Source: Ferruginibacter sp.
GTDB taxonomy: Bacteria; Bacteroidota; Bacteroidia; Chitinophagales; Chitinophagaceae
DNA: 64,000 bases
NCBI RefSeq assembly: GCF_028288465.1
Contig: NZ_JAQBNR010000068.1
Coordinates: 95,962-159,961 of the forward strand
Direction of reading: 5' to 3'
Shown: one piece after another, positions 28,775-36,871 of the stretch
Layout of the letters: each line of letters starts with the position of its first letter
How positions within the stretch are numbered: the first letter of the stretch is position 1
The notes under the pieces: model-generated
Seen by the model: only the letters and a program-made list of their open reading frames with translations
Databases searched by the model: none
Told to the model about the DNA's origin: nothing
Position numbers and translations under genes: made by a program

Positions 28775-29930
28775 TCTCTCTTTACTTTTTTTGTCTTTGA
28801 CACAAAAAAAGTAACAAAAAAAAGTCAAGTCAGCAATGAATACAGCCCATTGCTGCCATACAGCTTTGTTGGGCTTTTGTGCATAGTGATTTCAGCTTTG
28901 GTAATTCTACTGTCAGGATTGTTACGGCCGAAGTATAAATAAAAGTCTGATTATTATTAGTGTAATCCAGAAGCTATTTTTTTAGTTTTTTTGATTTGTA
29001 TAGATTGGATATTGGGATCGCAAGTCTTTTATTTGATCAATGATTCTTCTTTACTTTTTTTGTCTTGAACACAAAAAAAGTAACAAAAAAAAGTCAAGGC
29101 AGCAACGAATACAGCCCGTTGCTGCCGGGTAGCTTTGTTGGGCTTTTGTGCATAGTAATTTCAGCTTTGGGAATTCTACTGTTAGAATTGTTACGGCCGA
29201 AGTATAAATAAAAGTCTTATTATTATTAGTGTAATCCAGAAGCTATTTTTTTAGTTTTTTTGATTTGTATAGATGGATATTGGGATCGAAAGTCTTTTAT
29301 TTGATCAATGATTCTTCTTTACTTTTTTGTCTTGAACACAAAAAAAGTAACAAAAAAAAGTGAAGGCAGCAATGAATACAGCCCATTGCTGCCGGGTAGC
29401 TTTGTTAAACTTTTGTACATGGTAATTTCAGCTTTGGTAATTCTACTGTTAGGATTGTTACGGCCGAAGTATAAATAAAAGTCTTATTATTATTAGTGTA
29501 ATCCAGAAGCTATTTTTTTAGTTTTTTTGATTTGTATAGATTGGATATTGGGATCGAAAGTCTTTCATTTGATCAATAATTCTTCTTTACTTTTTTTGTC
29601 TTGAACACAAAAAAAGTAACAAAAAAAAGTGAAGGCAGCAACGAATACAGCCCGTTGCTGCCGGGTAGCTTTGTTAAACTTTTGTACATGGTAATTTCAG
29701 CTTTGGTAATTCTACTGTCAGGATTGTTACCGACAAAGTATAGATAATCGCCTTTTATTTTTAAACTTCTGCTTTCTTATTTAATAGTATTCACCTGTTT
29801 ACTTTTTTCTTGAAAAAAAAGTCAAGGCAGCAACAAATCCAGCCGGTTGCTGCCGGGTAGCTTGTGTATGGTGATTGCAGTTTTGGTAATTCAGCTTTAA
29901 ACTTGTTGCGACCAACATATAGATGAAAGC
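28775..29930 (+). repeat. Array of five ~268 bp intergenic repeats (copies 5-9)
   Basis: Cores begin near 28780, 29049, 29317, 29584 and 29797, giving periods of 269, 268, 267 and about 213 bp. The core is the same as in the array at 23.7-24.6 kb and has the same orientation. The linker between copies 5-8 is distinct and conserved (AATCCAGAAGC and TATTGGGATCG are in each). Copies 5 and 7 have arms AATG/CATT instead of AACG/CGTT, a paired change. Copy 9 is degenerate but keeps GGCAGCAAC/GTTGCTGCC. No gene is supported between 28650 and 30072. Confidence 0.93.
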
Positions 29931-29991
29931 CTTTGTGAATAGCTTCACTTACTATACTGCAACATTCTATAAATGCCCTTTTGCAGGTTTA

Positions 29992-30022
29992 TTTTGCTAT
30001 TTGGAAAACAATTTTATCTTTG
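29992..30022 (+). promoter_or_regulatory. Bacteroidota-type promoter of the PUR-domain gene
   Basis: TTTTG at 29992-29996, 18 nt spacer, then TATCTTTG at 30015-30022, an exact match to TAnnTTTG. It lies 51 nt before the GTG start at 30073. Spacing and both elements fit the primary sigma promoter of Bacteroidota. Confidence 0.65.
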
Positions 30023-30072
30023 CTGAGTATCTGATTATTTAGTAACATCTTTTAATAAAAAATTTTATAACT

Positions 30073-30534
30073 GTGGCGTACGACAACAATGACAAAAAAA
30101 TGGAAAGCGTTTATAGCAAACGTATCAGGGCTGGCAAAAGAAGAACCTATTTTTTTGATGTTAGAGAAACCAGGGGAAGTGACTATTATCTCACTATTAC
30201 AGAAAGCCGCAAACGTTTTGACTCCGACGGGTATGACAGGCATAAAATTTTTCTTTACAAAGAAGACTTCAATAAATTTATTAAAGGGTTGGCAGAAGCC
30301 ATTGACCATGTTAAAACAGAGTTGATGCCTGATTTTGACTTTGATGCCTTTAATCATGATACACCTTACGAAGGCGAGGATGGACAACCTTCCACCTTTG
30401 CTGCTGAAAATGAACCCGCCACGACAGCAGCGCCCCTTGCAGTTACAGACAGTGAACCAGTTGCTGTGACAGCCCCGGTAACAGAACAGCCTCCGCTTGA
30501 TAATGGCAGTACGGAAGAAGTGGACAAATGGTAA
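30073..30534 (+). CDS. Single-PUR-domain nucleic-acid-binding protein (DUF3276 type)
   Basis: Protein of 153 aa, starting at GTG 30073, the start that gives the familiar N-terminus MAYDNND. Residues 10-100 (ESVYSKRIRAGKRRTYFFDV, YYLTITESRKRF, YDRHKIFLYKEDFNKFI) are almost identical to the widely conserved Bacteroidota PUR-alpha-like protein of the DUF3276 family, which binds RNA or DNA. The last 50 residues are a low-complexity Pro/Thr/Glu-rich tail that varies among species. This is a housekeeping gene, so it marks conserved chromosome next to the polysaccharide locus. It has its own promoter candidate. Confidence 0.9.
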   Translation: MAYDNNDKKMESVYSKRIRAGKRRTYFFDVRETRGSDYYLTITESRKRFDSDGYDRHKIFLYKEDFNKFIKGLAEAIDHVKTELMPDFDFDAFNHDTPYEGEDGQPSTFAAENEPATTAAPLAVTDSEPVAVTAPVTEQPPLDNGSTEEVDKW

Positions 30535-30709
30535 TATTATACGCTGCTATATAGTTAGTTCAACTTCTGGTACGATGTTGGCTATTGCTCCCGCATAAGT
30601 GGTAATTGGGGATGTTTATAAGGAACCGGTCCGGTTTTTTCTGAACATCGTGCGACTTATAGTTGTGGTATGGTCGTAACATTCGGTAACAATTAATAAA
30701 TATGGGGTT

Positions 30710-30741
30710 TTTGGAATGTTGATCAATTATTACTATTTTTG
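30710..30741 (+). promoter_or_regulatory. Promoter of the second polysaccharide operon
   Basis: TTTG at 30710-30713, a 20 nt spacer, then TATTTTTG at 30734-30741 (TAnnTTTG). Both elements and the spacing fit the Bacteroidota consensus. It lies about 200 nt upstream of the Wza-like gene and has no other gene downstream of it, so it probably drives the genes from 30944 on. Confidence 0.7.
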
Positions 30742-30943
30742 ACCAATAGTAATGAACACTTACTTAATTACACTCTGATCCAAATCTTACCTAAAGACCG
30801 GTTACTACCGCATTGCTTCATGTGTTACCCTGATTCCTACGAATATCCCCATTAATGGTCTTGATGAGCCATATGTAATATTGATAGTTGGTTGGCGTTC
30901 CCAATAAAATGATACTTATTTCGTTTGGAAATAATAATAAAAA
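30742..30943 (+). promoter_or_regulatory. About 200 nt untranslated leader ahead of the export genes
   Basis: The stretch between the promoter candidate and the Wza-like start holds no gene. A small hairpin, TTATTTC / GAAATAA with loop GTTTG (30916-30934), lies 9 nt before the ATG. A leader this long is what UpxY-type NusG paralogues act on in Bacteroides capsule operons; an UpxY-like gene is at 34180. The rest of 30535-30709 shows nothing recognisable. Confidence 0.5.
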
Positions 30944-31735
30944 ATGATGTACAGAAAATATGTAAACTTTTGGCTGCTGGCTGGTTCTATGCTTTTTATG
31001 GTAGCCTGCACCAATACAAAGAAGACAACTTATTTCAATAACGCCCAGGATGCTGTTATTGTTCCTAATTTGTCGGATACAATAATGCCAATCATTCAAA
31101 AAAATGATATCCTGAGCATTACTATTACCAGTCCCAATGAAAAGGCATCTGCTTTATTTAATTTGCCCAACAGCTCTTTCAACAGCAGCACAGTAACCAG
31201 CACCAATGGCCAGAGTGGGGCCGGGTATCTGGTTAACTCCGAAGGATATATCCAGGTACCGGGCCTTGGAGCAATAAAAGTTGCAGGACGGACCAGCAAT
31301 GAGGTGAAAAATATAATTATAGATATGCTGACTGATAAGAAATTGTTGTTGGACCCTATCGTCAACATCAGGCATTTAAATTATGAAGTAACTGTATTAG
31401 GTGAAGTTGGTAAGCCAGCTGTGATAAATGTTCCCAGTGAAAAAATATCGCTTTTAAAGGCTATTGGCTTAGCGGGTGATATTACCATTTTTGGAAAAAA
31501 AGACAATGTGCTGCTGATACGCGAAATAAGTGGAAAGCGGGTAGTTAAACGCGTTAATTTGAACGAAGCCAGTTTTCTTACCTCTCCCTATTATTACCTG
31601 CAACCCAACGATTTGGTGTATGTAGAAGCGAATAAAGAAAAGGTGGCTTCAGCAAGTTCGTTCAGGCAAACGCTTCCGACATTATTGTCGGCGCTATCTG
31701 TGGTATTGATTACGCTGCAATTATTAAAAAAATAG
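30944..31735 (+). CDS. Wza-like polysaccharide export outer-membrane lipoprotein
   Basis: Protein of 263 aa. A lipoprotein signal ends in LFMVAC, with the modified cysteine at residue 22. Residues 45-135 are a polysaccharide export domain (IIQKNDILSITITSPNE ... GYLVNSEGYIQVPGLGAIKV) and 140-220 an SLBB-like domain (YEVTVLGEVGKPAVINVP). A hydrophobic C-terminal segment (about 243-260) could cross a membrane. Wza proteins form the outer-membrane channel for capsule or exopolysaccharide. A Wzc-like gene follows after 20 nt. It is first in the operon behind the promoter at 30.7 kb. Two adjacent ATG codons (30944, 30947) are possible starts. Confidence 0.92.
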   Translation: MMYRKYVNFWLLAGSMLFMVACTNTKKTTYFNNAQDAVIVPNLSDTIMPIIQKNDILSITITSPNEKASALFNLPNSSFNSSTVTSTNGQSGAGYLVNSEGYIQVPGLGAIKVAGRTSNEVKNIIIDMLTDKKLLLDPIVNIRHLNYEVTVLGEVGKPAVINVPSEKISLLKAIGLAGDITIFGKKDNVLLIREISGKRVVKRVNLNEASFLTSPYYYLQPNDLVYVEANKEKVASASSFRQTLPTLLSALSVVLITLQLLKK

Positions 31736-31755
31736 TATTACACTGATAAAATACA

Positions 31756-34071
31756 ATGCAACAACAACAACCCAAGGCTGCAGGTCAAAAACAGGAAACT
31801 TCATTCATTCTTACACTGTTATCTTATGTTCCCTACTGGCCGCTTTTTATTATTTTTTTATTCCTTTCCGGTTTGGGTGCATTTTTATACCTCCGTTATA
31901 CAAGACCGCAGTACGAATCCCGTGCTACAATTATAATCAAGGATGAAAAAAAGGGCGAAACTGACTCGAGGTTGGTCCAGTCACTGAATCTGGTGAACTC
32001 AAGCAAAATTATTGAGAACGAAGTGGAAGTACTGCAATCCAGATCGCTGATGAGTGACGTGGTTAAAAATCTTCGGTTGTATGCCCCTGTTTCGCAGGAA
32101 GGAAAAATAAAAGCTATGTCGGGTTACCAGCTTTCGCCGGTAAAGGTGGAAGTAAGCAACCCGGACTCGTTGCAGCCTTCAAAAAAGATAATGCTGGAGG
32201 TGGACGAAAAAAACAACACGGTATTGTTGAATAAAACTTTTAAAGGTGCAATAGATGAATGGTTAAAAACGCCTTACGGAACACTGAAATTTGTTCACAA
32301 TGATAAATATGTTCCGCTTGGTATCAAAGCACCCTATTATTTTTCGCTGGTTCCGGTTGATAATATGGCTTCGTGGTTACTGTCGAAATTAAAAGTAAGT
32401 GCGTCCAGCAAGCAGTCAAGTGTGATAAATTTATCATTCAGGGATGAGTCTCCGGTGCTTGCGGCTGACGTGCTTAACCAGCTGATTATTGCTTACGGAG
32501 AAGCGGCCTTGCGTGAAAAAAACAGTCTGGCTAAAAATACGCTGGTAAGTATTGAAGACAGATTGAATATTGTGGCTAAAGACCTGGATTCAATTGAATC
32601 GAAACTGCAACACTATAAGGCAGGGAAAGGCGCTGTTGACATTGGCAGGCAGGGACAACTTTACCTGGAAAATGTGAGTGCAAATGATAAAAGGATCTCT
32701 GATTTAAATATGCAGGTTGATATTATGAATCAACTGAAAAAATCGGCAACAACCCCGGGAAATGTTGGTGTATTGCCTTCCACCCTCGGTGTTTCCGATC
32801 CTGCACTGATTAACCAGGTGAATAAATTGAGTTCACTACAATCAGAGTACGACAATCTAAAAACAACTGTTGCAGAAAACAATCCGGTTTTGCTTTCATT
32901 AAAGGAACAAATCAATCAAATAAAACCGACTATTCTGACAAATATTGAAAGTCAGCAAAGAAGCCTTGAAAAAAGCAGGGACAATTTATATGCTACAAAA
33001 GGGTCCGATAATGCAGTATTGTCGGCAATTCCGCAAAAAGAAAGGGAGTTGGTAGAAATTACAAGGGATCAAAATATCAAGAATGGCATCTATGCATTCC
33101 TGCTCCAAAAAAGGGAAGAAAGTCAATTGTCGTATGCGTCTAATATCGCAGACAGCAAAGTGATCAATTATGCAGTTGTGTCAAATTCGCCTGTAAGCCC
33201 GAACAGGATGATGATCTATGCCATCGCTTTTGCCATAGCACTTGGTTTTCCCATTGCAATAATTACAGCGAAGGATGCCTTAAGTCCTAAAATATTGTAC
33301 CGGAGTGAAATTGAAACCTTAACTGAAGTGCCCGTTATCGGCGAAATCTCGAAGAGCAAATCAAAGCAGCCAATCGTAGTGCAAAAGGGCGTACGAACAG
33401 TAATTGCCGAAGAATTCAGAAAAGTGCGGGTGTCCCTTTTATCGCTGGGCATCAATGCTGATCATAAAAAAATACTGGTTACATCTAATATCTCTGGGGA
33501 AGGAAAGAGCTTCATTGCTGCAAACCTGGCACATAGCATTGCGTTAACGGGGAAGAAAGTGATATTGCTGGATTTAGACCTGCATAACCCCGGGCTGGGC
33601 AGAATTATTAATATCAGGGAACAACCCGGAGTAAGTGAATATTTGATGGGTAAAGCTTCGCTTGACAGTATTATCCACGCTGTACCAGATAATAATCACC
33701 TGTTTTATATTCCTTGCGGTGAACTGGAGCAGGATGCTTCCGAACTGTTGGAAAACGGAAAAATAGGTGAACTGATATCCAGACTGGATGAGAATTTTGA
33801 TATGATTGTTATTGATACTGCACCGGTTGTTTTAATTACGGATGCTTATCTGCTGTCATCGCTCTGTGATGCTACACTTTTTGTGGTGAGACATAAATTT
33901 ACACCTAAGATGCTGGTAAAAAGAATGGACGGCAATATGGTAATTAACCCGATCAAAAATCCCGGCATTATTTTTAATAGTGTGAATACACGGGGGTTTT
34001 TTAAAAATAATTATGGTTATGGTTACAATTATGTATATAGCTATGATAACCGGAAAACTATGAAGGCATAG
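31756..34071 (+). CDS. Wzc-like polysaccharide co-polymerase and tyrosine autokinase (BY-kinase)
   Basis: Protein of 771 aa. A membrane segment at about 25-47 is followed by a Wzz-type domain, a long coiled-coil-rich periplasmic region (about 240-410), a GNVR-like segment near 425-470 and a second membrane segment at about 486-504. The cytosolic kinase has Walker A SGEGKS (580-585), A' VILLDLDLHNPG (602-613) and Walker B MIVIDTAP (683-690). The C-terminus has six tyrosines at 753, 755, 757, 759, 761 and 763, the autophosphorylation cluster. It controls chain length and export with Wza; the CpsB-like phosphatase at 25887 is the likely antagonist. Confidence 0.94.
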   Translation: MQQQQPKAAGQKQETSFILTLLSYVPYWPLFIIFLFLSGLGAFLYLRYTRPQYESRATIIIKDEKKGETDSRLVQSLNLVNSSKIIENEVEVLQSRSLMSDVVKNLRLYAPVSQEGKIKAMSGYQLSPVKVEVSNPDSLQPSKKIMLEVDEKNNTVLLNKTFKGAIDEWLKTPYGTLKFVHNDKYVPLGIKAPYYFSLVPVDNMASWLLSKLKVSASSKQSSVINLSFRDESPVLAADVLNQLIIAYGEAALREKNSLAKNTLVSIEDRLNIVAKDLDSIESKLQHYKAGKGAVDIGRQGQLYLENVSANDKRISDLNMQVDIMNQLKKSATTPGNVGVLPSTLGVSDPALINQVNKLSSLQSEYDNLKTTVAENNPVLLSLKEQINQIKPTILTNIESQQRSLEKSRDNLYATKGSDNAVLSAIPQKERELVEITRDQNIKNGIYAFLLQKREESQLSYASNIADSKVINYAVVSNSPVSPNRMMIYAIAFAIALGFPIAIITAKDALSPKILYRSEIETLTEVPVIGEISKSKSKQPIVVQKGVRTVIAEEFRKVRVSLLSLGINADHKKILVTSNISGEGKSFIAANLAHSIALTGKKVILLDLDLHNPGLGRIINIREQPGVSEYLMGKASLDSIIHAVPDNNHLFYIPCGELEQDASELLENGKIGELISRLDENFDMIVIDTAPVVLITDAYLLSSLCDATLFVVRHKFTPKMLVKRMDGNMVINPIKNPGIIFNSVNTRGFFKNNYGYGYNYVYSYDNRKTMKA

Positions 34072-34179
34072 TTAAGAATGCGTGACAAAATACGTTGAAG
34101 TACATACCAATATCCCTTTTCAAAATCAATAAGTCTAAACCTTTGGAAATCTGCATTTTTTTAAATAAAAAAATTACAG

Positions 34180-34710
34180 ATGAAAAAAAATTGGTATGCA
34201 ATTTATACGAGGGTAAATTGTGAACTTAAAGTCTCGGCTCAGTTAAGCAGAAAAAAAATAGAAAATTTTTGTCCGGTAAACAATATAACTTCTAATACGG
34301 GGTTTAAAAGAAAATGGAATGTGATTCCATTATTTCAATCGTTGCTTTTTGTACACGTTACGGAACTGGAAATGGAGGTTGTTAAAGGGACAAGTGATGT
34401 ACTTAATTTTTTATATTGGTTGGGAGCACCCGCGGTCATCAGCACTGCTGAAATTGAAAGCATCGAACGTTTCACCAATGATTATTCAGGTTTAAAACTG
34501 GAGAGGATCAGAGTAAATCCATTGGAAGATATTCAGGTAATAAGTTCTTCTCACAAAGAAATGGACTTGAATAAAACAACGGTAAACTATACAATGGTCA
34601 AAATGATGTTGCCTTCTCTGGGGTATGCGATTACAGCCAATGTAAAAAGTTCAACTTCCAATGTGTTCGACTTTGTTGCCGCCAACAATCAAAGTAATTT
34701 AGTGTCTTAG
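34180..34710 (+). CDS. UpxY-like NusG-family transcription antiterminator
   Basis: Protein of 176 aa. KKNWYAIYTRVNCELKVSAQ at the start, then IENFCPVN, a bulky hydrophobic PLFQSLLFVHV and VLNFLYWLGAPAVIS are the landmarks of the NusG N-terminal domain, in the variant of UpxY/LoaP-type specialised paralogues. In Bacteroides, UpxY proteins let RNA polymerase read through the leader and long operon of their own capsule locus. A C-terminal KOW domain is short or divergent (about 120-170). Position right behind Wza and Wzc genes fits that job. It probably regulates the transcript starting near 30.7 kb. Confidence 0.87.
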   Translation: MKKNWYAIYTRVNCELKVSAQLSRKKIENFCPVNNITSNTGFKRKWNVIPLFQSLLFVHVTELEMEVVKGTSDVLNFLYWLGAPAVISTAEIESIERFTNDYSGLKLERIRVNPLEDIQVISSSHKEMDLNKTTVNYTMVKMMLPSLGYAITANVKSSTSNVFDFVAANNQSNLVS

Positions 34711-34802
34711 TTTTTTAGAATATGGTTGCCTTTGAAAAAGTGTCATAAACGTACGTTGTAGCATTTGTATTTTGCATCAACTGCGGTCCAATATTAACAA
34801 AA

Positions 34803-35993
34803 ATGAAAATACTTTTAGTGATCCCTGGATTTCCCTTGAATGTAGGAGAAATAAAAGGTGGCGTGTGCTCAGCCTTGTCAAATCTTTTAAATGGGTATAA
34901 AAACTGCGATGTTTCTGTTAGGGTAATATCGTTCAACAGGGAAATTTCTGAAAATGTTGTAATTAATTACGCTCCTAACATTGCGATATACTATACCGCT
35001 GAAGGGAGACTTCCGCATGTTTTTAACTATGTGTTGAAAGGGGCTACTGTATTAAAAAAGCACATTCAGGAGTTTGATCCGGCAATCGTTCACTACGTGA
35101 TGAGTGGTTATATTTTATTGACGAGGGTACTGGGACTTTCAAATAAAAAGCAAATTGTGACTATACATGGCATTGCATTTCCGGAGGCAAGGCAAAAAGA
35201 AAAGTTGAAAGAAAAACTTGTATTATATTCAAATGGGATTGTTGAATTGTTGCTACGCCCCACAAATATTATACACCTGTCTGATTATTCGGTCAGCCAG
35301 TACGGAAAAAGCCAAAACAGGACAATCACAATAATTCCAAATGCAATTAATCCAATTTATTTTGACATTCCCCTGAAGAAGGAAACAAACAATAAACTTA
35401 TATATGTCGGCAATATAGATGCCAATAAAAACATTTTATTTTTGTTGAAAGCCCTTAAAAATTTAGTGGAAAATGAATTTTATTTTACCCTTGACATCCT
35501 GGGGGGCTTTTCCGACAAGGCTTATGAGTCGCAGGTGCTTGGTTATATAAAAGACAACAGTCTTGAAAAATACATTAAATTTTATGGCTGGGTTTCGCAA
35601 TCACAACTGCAATCAATAATTGCTGATGCAGACATACTAGTGGTATCATCAAAACAGGAATCACTGCCAATGGTAATAGCAGAAGCTATGAGTGCCGGTA
35701 AAGTAGTTGTGGCGTCTTCAATAGGCGGCGTACCTGAAATGATCACGCACGGGGTTGATGGCTTTCTATTCAATATCAACAAAGTGGAAAATGTATTACC
35801 CATATTGAAAAGCCTTTATAATAATGATGAACTGGTGCACCGGATTGAGCTGGCGGCAAAAGAAAAAGCCATGTTAACTTATCATTGTGACAGCGTAGCT
35901 AAAAAAACGCTCGCATTCTATAGGCTATTAACCTCAAGTGTAAGAATAGTACGGCAGGCTGAGCAAAAGCATGCAAGTGTAATTATTATTTGA
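34803..35993 (+). CDS. Family 4 glycosyltransferase (paralogue of 39847)
   Basis: Protein of 396 aa. It starts KILLVIPGFPLNVGEIKGGV, then IVTIHGIAFPEARQ, a C-domain with LIYVGNIDANKNILFLLKAL and the EX7E-type QESLPMVIAEAMSAGKVVVA. It is strikingly similar to the protein at 39847 from end to end (shared IKGGV, TIHGI-F-EAR, GWVSQ, CSKQE/SSKQE and AEAM/LEAM blocks), so the two are paralogues. It is followed by the FemAB-like and beta-propeller genes. The role is addition of an unknown sugar. Confidence 0.9.
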   Translation: MKILLVIPGFPLNVGEIKGGVCSALSNLLNGYKNCDVSVRVISFNREISENVVINYAPNIAIYYTAEGRLPHVFNYVLKGATVLKKHIQEFDPAIVHYVMSGYILLTRVLGLSNKKQIVTIHGIAFPEARQKEKLKEKLVLYSNGIVELLLRPTNIIHLSDYSVSQYGKSQNRTITIIPNAINPIYFDIPLKKETNNKLIYVGNIDANKNILFLLKALKNLVENEFYFTLDILGGFSDKAYESQVLGYIKDNSLEKYIKFYGWVSQSQLQSIIADADILVVSSKQESLPMVIAEAMSAGKVVVASSIGGVPEMITHGVDGFLFNINKVENVLPILKSLYNNDELVHRIELAAKEKAMLTYHCDSVAKKTLAFYRLLTSSVRIVRQAEQKHASVIII

Positions 35994-36093
35994 TGCACCT
36001 GGTTAAAGAGAAGAACAAGTATCATATTAAAAGCCATTTATTTCAATTCTTGTATCTGGTTGATTTTAAAATTTTGGCAATTGAAGTAAAAAA

Positions 36094-36831
36094 ATGATAA
36101 AATATTATAAAAAAAAATCCTTTCTGCAAATAGAAGAATGTTGGTTTGACGGAGCAATAACCTTCAAAGATTTATTTTCTCTTAAAGTTATCTACCATAA
36201 TAAGAACAGTCCTTCTTTCTGGGGAATAAAGGAAACAACCCACACCCTGGAACTTGATCTTGAGCAGGAAAAGGAACAGATCCTTGCTAATTTTTCCAAA
36301 GCATACAGGCAGCAGATCCGAAAGGCAGAGGAGGAAGGTATCACTGTAGAAAGTACCAGCAATATCGAAGAATTCGTAGCTTTTTTTAATGAATTTGCCA
36401 GTAAAAAAGGTACCTATTCAACCTCCAGACAACGCATACTCGAAAAAAAAAATTATTTGCAGATGAGTTTTGCGAAACATCAAAATAGTGTAATTGCGGC
36501 GCAAAGCTTTCTTGTTGATGAGGATAAAAAAATAATCCGGCACTATCAAACAGCCAATAAACGCTTTGATGATTCTTTGAATAAAAATTTTGTAGGATAT
36601 GCAAATAAATTTTTATTGGTAACCAATATTATGCGGTTTAAAGAGGAAGGGTATAAGATTTTTGATTTCGGCGGTTATGCAGCTAACACAACTGATCCCA
36701 GCCTGTTAGGCATCAATAACTACAAATTAAAATTTGGGGGAACGGTGGTTGAGTGCAAGGACTATTATTCTATTCCTTTCTGGCTGATGAGAAAAACGGC
36801 TAAATTATTTGGTTTAAATGGCACAGTATAG
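36094..36831 (+). CDS. FemAB-like (GNAT-fold) acyl/aminoacyltransferase
   Basis: Protein of 245 aa. The sequence LEQEKEQILANFSKAYRQQI followed by RKAEEEGITV and, later, ANKFLLVTNIMRFKEEGYKI with FDFGGYA matches the second GNAT domain of FemABX/peptidoglycan-bridge enzymes (the DFGG-like block is a good signpost). FemAB enzymes attach amino acids from charged tRNA to lipid II; single-domain relatives in polysaccharide loci are thought to acylate amino sugars. Its actual donor is unknown. It lies between the first GT4 and beta-propeller genes, with no equivalent in the second copy of that pair. Confidence 0.72.
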   Translation: MIKYYKKKSFLQIEECWFDGAITFKDLFSLKVIYHNKNSPSFWGIKETTHTLELDLEQEKEQILANFSKAYRQQIRKAEEEGITVESTSNIEEFVAFFNEFASKKGTYSTSRQRILEKKNYLQMSFAKHQNSVIAAQSFLVDEDKKIIRHYQTANKRFDDSLNKNFVGYANKFLLVTNIMRFKEEGYKIFDFGGYAANTTDPSLLGINNYKLKFGGTVVECKDYYSIPFWLMRKTAKLFGLNGTV

Positions 36832-36871
36832 CAATGTTAAAAAATCAGGTTTGTTCACTTAAAACCCATTC

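Noticed and set aside
28646..28942. 98-codon open frame across repeat copy 5
   Set aside because: The upstream part is not found in the other copies, it overlaps the end of the exporter gene, and the tail is the repeat itself.
23735..29930. Could the repeats be a CRISPR array?
   Set aside because: Unit length is 213-269 bp with long conserved cores and no unique 30-40 nt spacers, and no cas genes are near.
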